Positions 24,290-32,373 of a DNA stretch of 64,000 nucleotides are shown piece after piece. The notes below the pieces were generated by a model, which was not told the DNA's origin, ran no database searches, and saw nothing but the letters and a program-made list of their open reading frames with translations. This stretch comes from Roseisolibacter agri (GTDB taxonomy: Bacteria > Gemmatimonadota > Gemmatimonadetes > Gemmatimonadales > Gemmatimonadaceae): assembly GCF_030159095.1 (NCBI RefSeq), contig NZ_BRXS01000008.1, forward strand, positions 62,001 to 126,000, written 5' to 3'. Each line of letters begins with the position of its first letter. The stretch's first letter is position 1. The position numbers were made by a program, and so were the translations under genes.

Positions 24290-25190
24290 TTACGGCACGT
24301 AGAGCCGGCCCGCGATCCGCCGTCCGTCGGACGTGTGCGCGGCGCCCAGCGGGTCACCTGCGACGGCGACGTGGATCCCCGGCCGCCGCGCGCCGGTGCG
24401 CCACCGTGCCGCCATCCAGAGCACCCCACCGAGGGTCAGCGCGAGGGCGACCCCCTGCGCCGAGGAGAGCCCGAGCGGCAGGAACCGGTCGTCCTTGGCC
24501 CGGAGGAACTCGATGAGGAACCGCTCGAGTCCCGCGAGCACGAGGTACAGGCCAAAGAGCCACCCCTCCGCGTGGTCGTGGTCGCGCCGGCGCCACAGCG
24601 CGAGGAACGTGAGCAAGCCGAGGACGACCTCGTAGAGCTGGGTCGGGTAGGCGGCGAGCACCGTCTCGGGGGACGTGCCTGGCGCGAGTGGGGTGCCGAA
24701 GGCGCGCGCCATGACCGCTGCGGTAGACGGCGGCGCGCCCTCCGGAAACTGCACGGCCCAGCGGGATGACCAGGGCCGGCCGTAGTCGTCGCCGATAGCC
24801 CAGCATCCTGTCCGCCCGACCGCGTAGCCCGCGGCGATGGCGATCCCCGCCACGTCGCTGAAGCGGGTGAAGGGGAGCCGCTTGCGGCGGAGCACCCACG
24901 CGCAGGCTGCTACGGCTCCCGGACCCCCCCCAGAACACGAACCCGCCGCGGCTGAAGACGTCGCGCCAGTCGTGCGTGATGACGAGCACGTCGTAGAGCT
25001 TTGCGCCGATCAGGGTGCCCACGAGCGCGGCCGCGAGCACGTCGGCGACGGGCGCCGGGTCGTGCCCCCGACGGGCGAGCTCGCGGTGCATCACGATCTG
25101 CGCAATCCAGAAGGCCGCCACCATCGCCAGGCCAAACCCGGTGAGGGTCAGGGGGCCGAGCGGGATGAGAAAGGGTTGATGGACGATCAG
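24290..25190 (-). pseudogene. Lgt-family (prolipoprotein diacylglyceryl transferase) gene with a frameshift
   Basis: Two frames must be joined. The first half reads HQPFLIPLGPLTLTGFGLAM, then GTLIGAKLYDVLVITHDW and GGFVFWGG; the second continues GAVAACAWVLRRKRLPFT, then GYAVGRTGCWAIGDDYGRPW, YPTQLYEVVLGLLTFLAL and the remaining helices. The break falls in a run of eight C (plus strand 24924-24931): one base fewer gives a continuous Lgt. It could be a sequencing error, slipped-strand switching or true decay. The start is also unclear: no ATG/GTG stands before HQPFL, only CTG at 25190. Lgt moves diacylglycerol onto lipobox Cys; here RxGCWAIGDDYG replaces the usual RIGNFINGE, so it is a divergent paralogue. 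Confidence 0.78.
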
Positions 25191-25236
25191 ACGGACGGTG
25201 CCGGGGGGAGTCCCAGGGGTACGCGTCGCTATACAT

Positions 25237-25250
25237 TTTACTGGCGTAAA
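25237..25250. promoter_or_regulatory. AT-rich palindrome TTTAC-N4-GTAAA upstream of the Lgt-like gene
   Basis: TTTACTGGCGTAAA is a perfect 5-bp inverted repeat with a 4-bp spacer in an otherwise GC-rich region, 47 bases before the probable Lgt start. Next to it the minus strand has TAAAAT, a possible -10 element. I infer an operator; the regulator is unknown. Confidence 0.45.
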
Positions 25251-25408
25251 GTTCGGCCGGCCCCGTGAGTCGATGCCCGGGCGGTGGTACGCCCCTACGG
25301 CGTGTCGCGCCGGCCGGCGGCGGTGATGCCCGGGCGCCTCGCCCGATGCCTCGCGCCCTTGGCCCTTCGGGGTGCCGCCCCTCCGGTGGTGCTGTCGCGG
25401 GTGTCGTA

Positions 25409-25416
25409 TCACACGG
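25409..25416. repeat. Target-site duplication, left copy
   Basis: TCACACGG, identical to 28034-28041. The 8-bp length is the one expected for IS1595-family transposition. Confidence 0.85.
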
Positions 25417-25478
25417 CGGAACTATGGCGCTGAGGCACACGGCAGGAACGGTCGAGTCCGGTCGGGGCAGGACTCCGC

Positions 25479-26435
25479 ATGGCGATCACCACGATCCTGC
25501 GGCGCTTCCCGACCGAGCAGGCCGCCATCAACTGGATGGAGCAGCAGCGCTGGCCTGAAGGGCCGGTCTGCCCCTCGTGCGGGGTGCTGAATGAGGTCTG
25601 CCGTCTCCGCACCCGGCCGGGGCGCTACACCTGCCTCGCCTGTCGCCACCAGTTCTCCATCACCTCCGGGACGGCCCTGCACCGCACTCGGCTCCCGATG
25701 CGGACGTGGCTTCTCGCCATGTACCTGATCGCCACCTCGAGTAAGGGCGTGAGCGCCTTGAAGCTGGCGGCGTGGCTCGGGGTAGGCTACCGAACGGCGT
25801 GGCACGTCGGGTACCGCATCCGGCAGATGATGGCGGCCAGCGGAGCCCCCGCCGGGCTGCTCCGGGGCGTGGTGGAGCTCGACGAGACCTACGTCGGCGG
25901 GCGCCCCCGCCGGGTGCATGGCGAGCGGACGCTGCCCGCCGAAGAGCGCCCGCGGCGCCGGATGGGCCGCTCGACGGCGAAGCCCTGCGTGTTCGTGGCC
26001 GTGGAGCGGGCCGGGCGCGTGGTGACGCAACTCGTGCCCATCCACTCCGCCGGGGCGCTCGGCGGGGCCGTGCGGGGCACGGTGGCCCCGGACGCCACCC
26101 TCATGACGGACGAGTTGCCGGCCTACGTCGGCGTGGGCCGCGAGTACGCCGGCCATCACCGCGTGCGGCACTCGGCCGACGAGTACGCCCGGACGTGCGA
26201 GGCGACGGGTCTCCGGGTCCACGTCAACACGGCCGAGAGTTGGAACGCGACGCTCAAGCGCGCGATCATCGGCGTCTTCCACCGCGTGAGCCGCAAGCAC
26301 CTGCCGCGCTACGCCGCGGAGTCGGCGTTCCGCTGGAACGAGCGGCTGCCGGCGCTCGACCGCCTCGCGGCGCTCCTGCGCGCCGACGCCGCGCCGCTCC
26401 CGTACGCCGCCCTCGTGGCCCCGTCCGCGGCGTGA
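25479..26435 (+). CDS. IS1595 (ISXO2-like) transposase
   Basis: 318 residues from ATG 25479. The N-terminal zinc ribbon is CPSCGVLNEVC...YTCLACRHQFS. The ISXO2 domain starts ALHRTRLPMRTWLLAMYLIA. Catalytic residues: Asp in VVELDETYVGGRP, Asp in TLMTDELPAY, and the final acidic/Asn-Lys segment in HVNTAESWNATLKRAIIGVF followed by HRVSRKHLPRYAAESAFRWN. Length and motif order are normal, so the enzyme looks active. It would cut at the inverted repeats of 25417-28033 and produce the 8-bp duplication that is seen. Confidence 0.95.
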   Translation: MAITTILRRFPTEQAAINWMEQQRWPEGPVCPSCGVLNEVCRLRTRPGRYTCLACRHQFSITSGTALHRTRLPMRTWLLAMYLIATSSKGVSALKLAAWLGVGYRTAWHVGYRIRQMMAASGAPAGLLRGVVELDETYVGGRPRRVHGERTLPAEERPRRRMGRSTAKPCVFVAVERAGRVVTQLVPIHSAGALGGAVRGTVAPDATLMTDELPAYVGVGREYAGHHRVRHSADEYARTCEATGLRVHVNTAESWNATLKRAIIGVFHRVSRKHLPRYAAESAFRWNERLPALDRLAALLRADAAPLPYAALVAPSAA

Positions 26436-26492
26436 CGGTGGCCGGATGCGGCGAGATTCGTGCGCGCGGCCGTGCCCCCGTATAGTGCAGGC

Positions 26493-28028
26493 GTGACGAC
26501 CGTCCTCCGCTGCGACCCGCTGGCCCATGCCGCCAATGCCGGGAAGACGCGCGCCCTGCGCGCCGTCCTCCGGGCGTATCGCGCCGGCGCGGTGCTGGTC
26601 TCCCGGGAGCAGTGGCGGCTGCTGTTCGAGACGGGACGCATCAACAAGTTTTACCGCAGCCCCGAGGAGCACGCCCTCGCCGCCGTCGTGGGCGCCGCGA
26701 ATCGACTCCAGATGGTGCGCGGGCAGGTCGTCGGCGTCCTGGCCGGCTTCCTCGAGACCCGGGCCGACGACTTCGCTCGCGTGGTGCAGCGGTCGTCGCT
26801 CCCACCCGAGGTTCGGCACCAGCTCCACACGGTGAACCGCCGCCAGGCGTGGTTCTCGCGCGGGCCCGTGCCCATGAAGGACGGCACGCCGGTGCCGGCT
26901 GAGGTGCAGCGGCTGGCCCGCACGATCATGCGGCACGTGCTGGCCCAGCACCGCCGGCCAACCGTGTCTCGGATCAACGCCGTGCTCGATGCGCGGGCGG
27001 CCACGCTCGCTCCGGCCGCTTCGGCGACGCATCACCCGCTCTGGGTGACCGTCTCCACGATGGTGCCCCAGCAGCGCGTAGCGATCCCGCTCGTGCCGCA
27101 CGCCCACTTCGCCGACCGGGCGGGGACGCGGAAGGCGACGGTCCAGCTCAACGAGGACCGCGACGGGCGCCTGACCGTGGGGGTCATCACCGATGTCACC
27201 GCAGTCTTCGCAGAGAGCCGAGCCGCCTACCAGCCCCGCAGGGAGGAGGTGGCGCTCGACTGGGGGCTCCGCCCCCTGTTCGGGTCTGACCAGGGCGACC
27301 TGCTGGGGCGCGGCTTCCTCGACCGGCTCCGGTACTACGACCGGCGGATCACGCGGCTTGCCCAGTACCGGCAGCGGCACAAGCTCCGGGTGCGGAGCCC
27401 CCGGTACGACCGGGAGGTCCAGCGGCTGCGCGGCTTCCTGCGCGAGACGATCAACCGGGTGCTCAACCGGGTCGTGGCGCGCGATGCGCCGGGCCGGCTG
27501 ATCGTCGAGCGGCTGCACTTCCGCCGCCCCGAGCTCTCGCGGCGGATGAACCGGCTGGTTACGAACGCTGGGCGGGCGCTCGTCCAGGCCAAGCTCCAGG
27601 ATCTCGAAGATCGGTACGGGATCGAAGTGGTCGAAGTCCAGGCCGCGTACTCCTCGCAGGAGTGCTGCGACTGTCACTTCGTGGACCCGAAGAACCGCCG
27701 CGGCGCGACCTTCCGCTGCGGCAGGTGTGGTGTGATCCGGCACGCCGACGTGAACAGCCCCCGTACGCTGCGGTCGAGACGTTCTCGACTGGCAGGCGGC
27801 GGCGTGGGGCTCACGAAGGCGGCCACCCTCCGGGCACTCGTCGCGCTCGACCTGCGCGAGCGCCCGGTGCGGACGAAGCAGGGGCGTTGGGGAACGTCCC
27901 GTGATCCGCGATGGCACGCGCCCTACTACGCCGAAGCGCTCCGTGCGCTCGGCGCCGACGGGCAAGTCGTTGCGGTGACCTCAAGTGGCCGACGCATACG
28001 CCGCAGTGCGTGTGTCTCAGCGCCATAG
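26493..28028 (+). CDS. TnpB-like RuvC nuclease carried by the IS1595 element
   Basis: 511 residues from GTG 26493. The N-terminal half is helical and basic and lacks the standard TnpB opening. The C-terminal half holds the split RuvC site: Asp near 256 in EVALDWGLRPLFG, Glu near 339 in LIVERLHFRRPELS, a Cys4 zinc finger (ECCDCHFVDPKN...FRCGRCG) and Asp near 419 in IRHADVNSPRTL. All catalytic residues are present. TnpB proteins are RNA-guided DNA nucleases whose omega-RNA comes from the 3-prime end of the gene and the transposon right end. Here the last residues (ACVSAP) are encoded by the IS1595 right inverted repeat, so gene and element ends have co-evolved or fused. An 80-residue extension follows RuvC-III. 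Whether it is RNA-guided is inference. Confidence 0.85.
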   Translation: MTTVLRCDPLAHAANAGKTRALRAVLRAYRAGAVLVSREQWRLLFETGRINKFYRSPEEHALAAVVGAANRLQMVRGQVVGVLAGFLETRADDFARVVQRSSLPPEVRHQLHTVNRRQAWFSRGPVPMKDGTPVPAEVQRLARTIMRHVLAQHRRPTVSRINAVLDARAATLAPAASATHHPLWVTVSTMVPQQRVAIPLVPHAHFADRAGTRKATVQLNEDRDGRLTVGVITDVTAVFAESRAAYQPRREEVALDWGLRPLFGSDQGDLLGRGFLDRLRYYDRRITRLAQYRQRHKLRVRSPRYDREVQRLRGFLRETINRVLNRVVARDAPGRLIVERLHFRRPELSRRMNRLVTNAGRALVQAKLQDLEDRYGIEVVEVQAAYSSQECCDCHFVDPKNRRGATFRCGRCGVIRHADVNSPRTLRSRRSRLAGGGVGLTKAATLRALVALDLRERPVRTKQGRWGTSRDPRWHAPYYAEALRALGADGQVVAVTSSGRRIRRSACVSAP

Positions 28029-28033
28029 TTCCC

Positions 28034-28041
28034 TCACACGG
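28034..28041. repeat. Target-site duplication, right copy
   Basis: TCACACGG, matching 25409-25416. Confidence 0.85.
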
Positions 28042-28443
28042 CGCCGCCCTCGACTGCGCCGCGGGGCCTGAGACCGTCTGCGCTACCGACCATGACATGC
28101 GCGCAGCCGCGGGTGCGGCCGTACCGGCGGCACCGTGCCGGGCGGCGGATGACCGCCGTGCCGGTGGCGCACCTCATGAGGGGGCATCCGGACGGGACCG
28201 GCCCCGCGGCACGCCGTACGCCGGACGGGTCGCCCGGGGAGGGCCGCCGCGGTCAGGGAGCGTTCGGCAAGGGCGTGTCCGACTCGATGGGGACTACGGT
28301 GTTTGCTTCGCTCTCGGTGACGCGTGACGTGCAGCGTGGGACAGCCCGACACGGCACCGGGTCGTGGGCGACCGCTGCGGCGACCGGCGCGCCGGTCGCC
28401 TGGGCTGCCTGACGGTGCGCCTGGCCGGGCAGGGGGGTGGTAG
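28042..28443. other. Non-coding region right of the IS1595 element
   Basis: About 400 bases without a gene I can support. By position it is the continuation of the sequence interrupted by the IS1595 element. If the TnpB-like protein uses the element end as guide scaffold, the first bases here would be the guide. Confidence 0.45.
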
Positions 28444-28857
28444 TCGGGCCGGCGCGGGTCGGGCCGGCGCGGAGCGCAGGCGGGGCGCGCGGAGCGGTGG
28501 CCCAGAGGAGGGCCGCGCAGCGGGCGCCTCGGTCGGTGGGGGCTCGGCTGGGCCGACCATCCCGCGGGCGCCGTCGTCCTGGCCGTGATGGCCCTTCTGG
28601 AGGCCACCGTGTTTCCAGCCCCGACGGAAGGGCTCCTGGTCGCCCTCGTGCTCGCCCGCCGCGAGCGCGCGTGGTGGCTCGGCGGGCTCGCGACGACCGC
28701 GTCAGTCGGCGGGGGGCTGCTGGGCTACTACCTGAGCGGGGCGTTGTTCACCGAGGTGGCGAGGCCGCTCCTCCGCGCGGCCGGGGACCACCCAGCGTTC
28801 CGTCCGCCGGGCTCGGGCGGCGCTCTCAGGAGCTACATTGCGCCAGGCGCAGGATAG
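28444..28857 (+). pseudogene. YqaA/DedA-type membrane protein remnant
   Basis: The frame reads GLGWADHPAGAVVLAVMALLEATVFPAPTEGLLV in pieces, then RRERAWWLGGLATTASVGGGLLGYYLSGALF, which is the first half of YqaA-type SNARE-associated (VTT) proteins. No good start lies before the first motif (only GTG 28585 or ATG 28588 inside it), and after about residue 80 the sequence changes to unrelated GSGGALRSYIAPGAG and stops. The second half of the protein is lost. A non-functional fragment is likely; a short expressed peptide cannot be excluded. Confidence 0.65.
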
Positions 28858-28971
28858 GCTGAGCGTCTCGTCACGCCGACCCCCCTCCCCGGGAGTGATC
28901 TCGCTGCCACCTCGCGTACTGGCCCGTGGGAGCGGTCCGCCGGTCCGCGAGGAGGCAACCAGGCGGGGCCG

Positions 28972-29001
28972 TTGCGTATAGAGCCGCGCCGCGTCTAGAT
29001 T
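28972..29001 (+). promoter_or_regulatory. Possible sigma-70-like promoter
   Basis: TTGCGT, 18 bases, then TAGATT, in an unusually AT-rich patch ahead of the small gene at 29111. It fits a vegetative promoter; the start site is not known. Confidence 0.4.
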
Positions 29002-29110
29002 ATACCGCCCCCCGTCGATTCGTCGCGGACACGAACCGACCGCGTCTCCTGGGGTACACTGTGCATCGAGCGTGAGAACGCTCCGGCTTTCTTCCCCGGA
29101 GGGCGCGACC

Positions 29111-29293
29111 ATGAGCACGAAGCCCATTCTCCAGACCCCGGTGATGAGCCGCGAGGTGTCGGCGCGGATCTACCGCGACCTGCAGCGGCCGACCCCGCCG
29201 GCTCCGAAGAAGGCGGCACTGCTCCGCCGTGCCGTCCGCGTGTACCAAGCCGCGAACGCGAAGCACCAGAGCGGGCTCGTCGGCGCGCGGTAG
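29111..29293 (+). CDS. Small basic protein upstream of a GNAT gene (possible antitoxin)
   Basis: 60 residues from ATG 29111 with a strong ribosome site (CGGAGGG) 9 bases upstream and a promoter-like patch before it. The sequence (MSREVSARIYRDLQRPTPP, KKAALLRRAVRVYQAANAKH) is basic and helical. I do not recognise a family. A GNAT-like protein is encoded 160 bases downstream in the same direction. Small basic protein plus GNAT toxin is the layout of several toxin-antitoxin modules, but the usual ribbon-helix-helix antitoxin signature is not evident. The hairpin between them could tune relative expression. Confidence 0.6.
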   Translation: MSTKPILQTPVMSREVSARIYRDLQRPTPPAPKKAALLRRAVRVYQAANAKHQSGLVGAR

Positions 29294-29371
29294 GGCCGTC
29301 GAGGGCCGGATGGGGTGCGCGAGAGGTAGCGCCCCCGTCGCCGCGGTGAGGTCGCCATCCGGTGTAACTCT

Positions 29372-29401
29372 GGCGGGCGTGCGGTTGACCGCACGCCCGC
29401 C
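29372..29401 (+). terminator. Perfect 13-bp hairpin between the small gene and the GNAT gene
   Basis: GGCGGGCGTGCGG, loop TTGA, then the exact complement. Located 79 bases after the small gene's stop and 54 before the next start. No T-run follows, so it may be an attenuator or processing site, not a full terminator. Confidence 0.6.
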
Positions 29402-29454
29402 GTCGCGTGTGGGCTCCATCGCCGCGCGCGCGTGCTCGTTCACCCAACGCGTTC

Positions 29455-30141
29455 ATGTCCAAGAGCGTCGTACCGGCATCCTCGGCGTCAGTCCCGGCCC
29501 CCGCCGTTCCGACGGCGGCCGCGCCCCTGGAGGGCGCGGCCAGTCCCGCCCGTGAAGCGGTGCCCGTCGTCCCGGACTATCAGCTGAGCGTCATCGCGCA
29601 GCCTCCCGGGCCCGAGCACACCTTCCACTCGCGGGAAGAAGAGATCACGGACTACTTCTGCGGCGAGGATGCCTACCGAGACGCCACGCAGCACGTCGCC
29701 CGCACATGGAGCGTGTGGCACGGGGCAGATCTGCTCGGGTGCTTCGCGATCCAGACGGATGCGGTCCGGCTTGACGGTCGCGAGCGGCCAGAGAGCATCC
29801 CGTACCTCTGGGCGCCGGCGGTGAAGATCGCTCGGTTCGGCGTCAACGAGGCCGTCGCGAGGCGGAAGATCCAGCTGACCGACGCCAGGCGCGCCGACGA
29901 CCCCGACGAGCCGGACGTCGTCTCGGTCGGCGAGTACATGCTCCTGTACGTGATCGGGTTGGCGAAGACGCTCAGCGAACAGATCGCCGTCCGCTACCTC
30001 ACGTTGGACGCCTTGCCGCGGGAAGGGCTACTCACGTGGTACGAGAACTACGGGTTCGAGCGGACGAACGTACCGGTGATCGACTATGACGGTGCGACGC
30101 AGGCGGCGGAGGTGAACATGCTGTTCGACCTCCACGGGTGA
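29455..30141 (+). CDS. GNAT-like acetyltransferase, possible toxin
   Basis: 228 residues from ATG 29455; the first 40 residues are Ala/Pro-rich and flexible. The fold order fits [24 protein letters not shown] as early strands, [20 protein letters not shown] (strand 4 and cofactor helix, though the usual Q/R-x-x-G-x-G/A loop is weak), [31 protein letters not shown] and [15 protein letters not shown], where the terminal tyrosine-containing YENYGF is typical. It probably uses acetyl-CoA; the target could be an amino group on tRNA or protein. The small gene upstream makes a toxin-antitoxin module possible, but the degenerate CoA loop leaves doubt. Confidence 0.6.
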   Translation: MSKSVVPASSASVPAPAVPTAAAPLEGAASPAREAVPVVPDYQLSVIAQPPGPEHTFHSREEEITDYFCGEDAYRDATQHVARTWSVWHGADLLGCFAIQTDAVRLDGRERPESIPYLWAPAVKIARFGVNEAVARRKIQLTDARRADDPDEPDVVSVGEYMLLYVIGLAKTLSEQIAVRYLTLDALPREGLLTWYENYGFERTNVPVIDYDGATQAAEVNMLFDLHG

Positions 30142-30194
30142 CCTCCCCCGGGACGGTGCTCCGCCCGCTGAGGCGGTAACGCTCCAGCCTCCCG

Positions 30195-30226
30195 CCGGCG
30201 CCACCCGGCGCCACCCGGCGCCACCC
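30195..30226. repeat. Tandem array, 10-bp unit x3
   Basis: Unit CCGGCGCCAC, three exact copies plus a partial, between the GNAT gene and the IS605-type left end. Confidence 0.9.
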
Positions 30227-30369
30227 GCGGCGTGCCGGCCGCCCTCACCGACTTACAGCAACGGGGTCTGGGGCGGAAAGCCAACGCCTTCAGGCGTTGG
30301 ATGCAGAGCCCCAGCCGCCCGCCGGGCGGTGCTCTTGTGCAGGACGCTGTGATCGCAGAGCCTGTGGTG

Positions 30370-30768
30370 ATGGCGCGCCCCTATCAACACGGCAACACGT
30401 CTGTCTTCCTGCTCAACTACCACTTCGTGTTCTGCCCGAAGCGGCGACGGCGCGTGCTGGTCGGACCGGTGGAGGCGCGCCTGAAGGTCGTGCTGCAGGC
30501 CGCGGCCGCCGAGCATCGGTGGGAGGTGATCGCGCTCGAGGTCATGCCCGACCACGTACACCTGTTCCTGGGCGCCACGCCCGACGTGCCCCCGACGCAG
30601 ATCATGCACGCGCTCAAGGGCCGCTCCTCACGGCTGCTACGCGCCGAGTTCCCGGCGCTCCGCCGTCTGCCGTCGCTCTGGACCCGGTCCTACTTCGTGA
30701 GCACCGCCGGCAACGTCAGCGCCGCCACCGTCGAGCGCTACATCGCCGAGCAGAAGACCCGCGACTGA
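30370..30768 (+). CDS. tnpA: IS200-type Y1 (HUH) transposase
   Basis: 132 residues from ATG 30370. It shows the short compact REP-associated/Y1 fold: [20 protein letters not shown]-like opening ([19 protein letters not shown]), [15 protein letters not shown] with the HUH metal pair (HVH), [33 protein letters not shown] and the catalytic Tyr in VERYIAEQK. These enzymes cut and join single-stranded transposon ends after recognising the subterminal hairpins listed for this element. All key residues are present. The gene precedes tnpB by 15 bases. Confidence 0.95.
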   Translation: MARPYQHGNTSVFLLNYHFVFCPKRRRRVLVGPVEARLKVVLQAAAAEHRWEVIALEVMPDHVHLFLGATPDVPPTQIMHALKGRSSRLLRAEFPALRRLPSLWTRSYFVSTAGNVSAATVERYIAEQKTRD

Positions 30769-30783
30769 CCGCCGCCAACGCCC

Positions 30784-32046
30784 GTGGCCCTGCTCCCCTG
30801 CGCCTTCCGCTTCCGGCTCGAGCCGACAGCCGAGCAGGCCGCCCAGCTCGGGCGGCTCGCCGGCGCGCGCCGGTGGGTGTGGAACTGGGCGCTCGAGCGC
30901 CGCACCGCCACCTACCGGGCGGACGGGAAGTCCGTCAGCTGGGCCGCGCTCTCGGCCGAGCTCACGGGGCTCAAGCAGGCGCCGGCCATGGCGTGGCTGG
31001 CCGAGGTGGACAGCCAGGCGCTGCAGCAGGCGCTCGCGGACCTCAAACGCGCGTTCGCCAACTTCTTCGAGAGCCGCGCGCGCTTTCCGCGCCGGAAGAC
31101 GCGGAAGCGCAGCCGCCCGGCGTTCCGCATCCCGCAGCGCGTGCGGCTCGACGGCGGCCGGCTCTACGTGCCCGGGGCGGGCTGGGTGCGCGTCCGGCGT
31201 GCGCGCGCGGAGGATGGCACCTTCGCGGAGATCGGGCCGACGAAGAGCGCGCGCTTCACCTGCGACGCCGGCGGGCGCTGGCACGTGGCGCTGGTCGGCG
31301 CACGGCACGTGGAGGAGGGGCCGTTCCCGCTGCCGCCCGAGGCGGCCGCGGCGGGCATGGACCAGGGGCTCACGACGTTCGCCGTGCTCTCCGACGGCGC
31401 GACCGTGGCGAACCCGCGCTTCGGCCGCCGCGCGGATCGCAAGCTCCGGCGCCTGCACCGGGCGGTGTCGCGCAAGGTGAAGGGCAGCCGCAACCGCGGG
31501 AAGGCGCGCCGGGCGCTGGCGCGCGAGTACGGCCGGGTGCGCGACCGGCGGCAGGACTTCGCCGCCAAGCTGGCCACGCAGTTGATCACCGCGTACCCCG
31601 TGCTCGGGGTCGAGTCCTTGAACGTGTCGGCGCTCGCGAGAACCAAGCTGAGCCGGAGCGTGCTGGATGCGGCCTGGGGCGACCTCCACCGGCGACTGCA
31701 CTACAAGGCCGCGTGGTGGGGCGGTGGGCCGGACGGGCGAACCGGGCGCTGGGTGATACCGGTGGGGCGGTGGTTCCCGTCGACCAAGCGGTGCTCCGTG
31801 TGCCACCGACGGAACCCCGATCTCACGCTCGCCGACCGCACGTGGTCGTGTGGGCAGTGTGCCAGCGTGCACGACCGGGACGGCAACGCGTCGGAGAACC
31901 TGCGGCAGGAGGCCTGGCGCCTGCTCGCCAACGGGCTGCTCGGGAAGGGGCACGAAGACCAGCAGGGAGCGGCCGGCGGGCAGCCGGACGCCAGAAACGC
32001 TTCTGGACCGCGGGTCAGACCGTCGACAGCCGGCACTGCGGGGTGA
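30784..32046 (+). CDS. tnpB: TnpB RNA-guided nuclease of the IS605 element
   Basis: 420 residues from GTG 30784. The N-terminal region begins in the standard way (CAFRFRLEPTAEQAAQLGRLAG, WNWALERR). RuvC residues: Asp near 193 in GMDQGLTTFAVLSDG, Glu near 277 in LGVESLNVSAL, zinc finger CSVCHRRN...WSCGQCA, and Asp near 366 in DRDGNASENL. TnpB cuts DNA next to a short transposon-associated motif using an omega-RNA from the right end, which helps the element keep its locus. The 3-prime end of the gene (32046) lies just before the right-end hairpin, the usual place of the omega-RNA. Confidence 0.95.
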   Translation: MALLPCAFRFRLEPTAEQAAQLGRLAGARRWVWNWALERRTATYRADGKSVSWAALSAELTGLKQAPAMAWLAEVDSQALQQALADLKRAFANFFESRARFPRRKTRKRSRPAFRIPQRVRLDGGRLYVPGAGWVRVRRARAEDGTFAEIGPTKSARFTCDAGGRWHVALVGARHVEEGPFPLPPEAAAAGMDQGLTTFAVLSDGATVANPRFGRRADRKLRRLHRAVSRKVKGSRNRGKARRALAREYGRVRDRRQDFAAKLATQLITAYPVLGVESLNVSALARTKLSRSVLDAAWGDLHRRLHYKAAWWGGGPDGRTGRWVIPVGRWFPSTKRCSVCHRRNPDLTLADRTWSCGQCASVHDRDGNASENLRQEAWRLLANGLLGKGHEDQQGAAGGQPDARNASGPRVRPSTAGTAG

Positions 32047-32280
32047 AGGAAGAATCCCACGCATTCATGCGTGGGAGTGTCAACGGGGACTCGTGGCGCG
32101 CCCCGCGGCGGCGCGGCGGGGGCGGCCCGTGCGGCTCGCGTGGCGAGTGGAGTGGCGATGGCTACCGCGACCGCCACGCCGCGGCCTACCCCGCCCGGTC
32201 ACCCCGAGTCGCTCGGGCCGCCGGCCGACCCGGGGAGACGACTCGCGGCCCCTCCCCGAATGTTGCGGAAGGCCAGGTGT

Positions 32281-32300
32281 GTTCGTACTATTGTACGAAC
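32281..32300 (+). promoter_or_regulatory. Palindrome GTTCGTAC-N4-GTACGAAC upstream of PrlF/YhaV
   Basis: A perfect 8-bp inverted repeat around TATT, in an AT-rich patch 73 bases before the antitoxin start. TACTAT within it could be a -10 element. PrlF/YhaV-type systems repress themselves through upstream operators, so this is a likely binding site. Confidence 0.6.
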
Positions 32301-32373
32301 GGCGGCGGCGCTCGCGAGTCGGGCGAGCTAGCCGCCGTCTTGAGGCGACGAGTTCGGAGCGACGGAGACGACG

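Larger units (their letters stand above)
25417..28033 (+). mobile_element. IS1595-family element carrying a TnpB-like nuclease gene
   Basis: The ends are inverted repeats of about 24 bp (left GGAACTATGGCGCTGAGGCA, right complement GGAACTATGGCGCTGAGACA; the outermost base differs, C against G). The element is flanked by an exact 8-bp direct repeat TCACACGG, so insertion was recent and clean. Inside are an ISXO2/IS1595-type transposase and, 57 bases later in the same direction, a TnpB-like gene whose stop codon lies within the right repeat. IS1595 elements with passenger genes are known; a TnpB-like passenger is the unusual point here. Confidence 0.88.
30257..32083 (+). mobile_element. Complete IS200/IS605 element (tnpA + tnpB)
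   Basis: The left end lies just after TTAC (30253-30256), the tetranucleotide used as target by IS608-like elements, and has a hairpin CCAACGCCT/AGGCGTTGG near 30283-30302. The right end has the hairpin CCCACGCAT/ATGCGTGGG near 32056-32075 and closes with TCAA at 32080-32083. Both ORFs are intact and in the same direction, so this element may be active. No target duplication is expected for single-strand transposition. Confidence 0.88.

Noticed and set aside
25422-27965. 847-codon minus-strand ORF across the IS1595 element
   Set aside because: It runs antisense through both the transposase and the TnpB-like gene and has no domain of its own.
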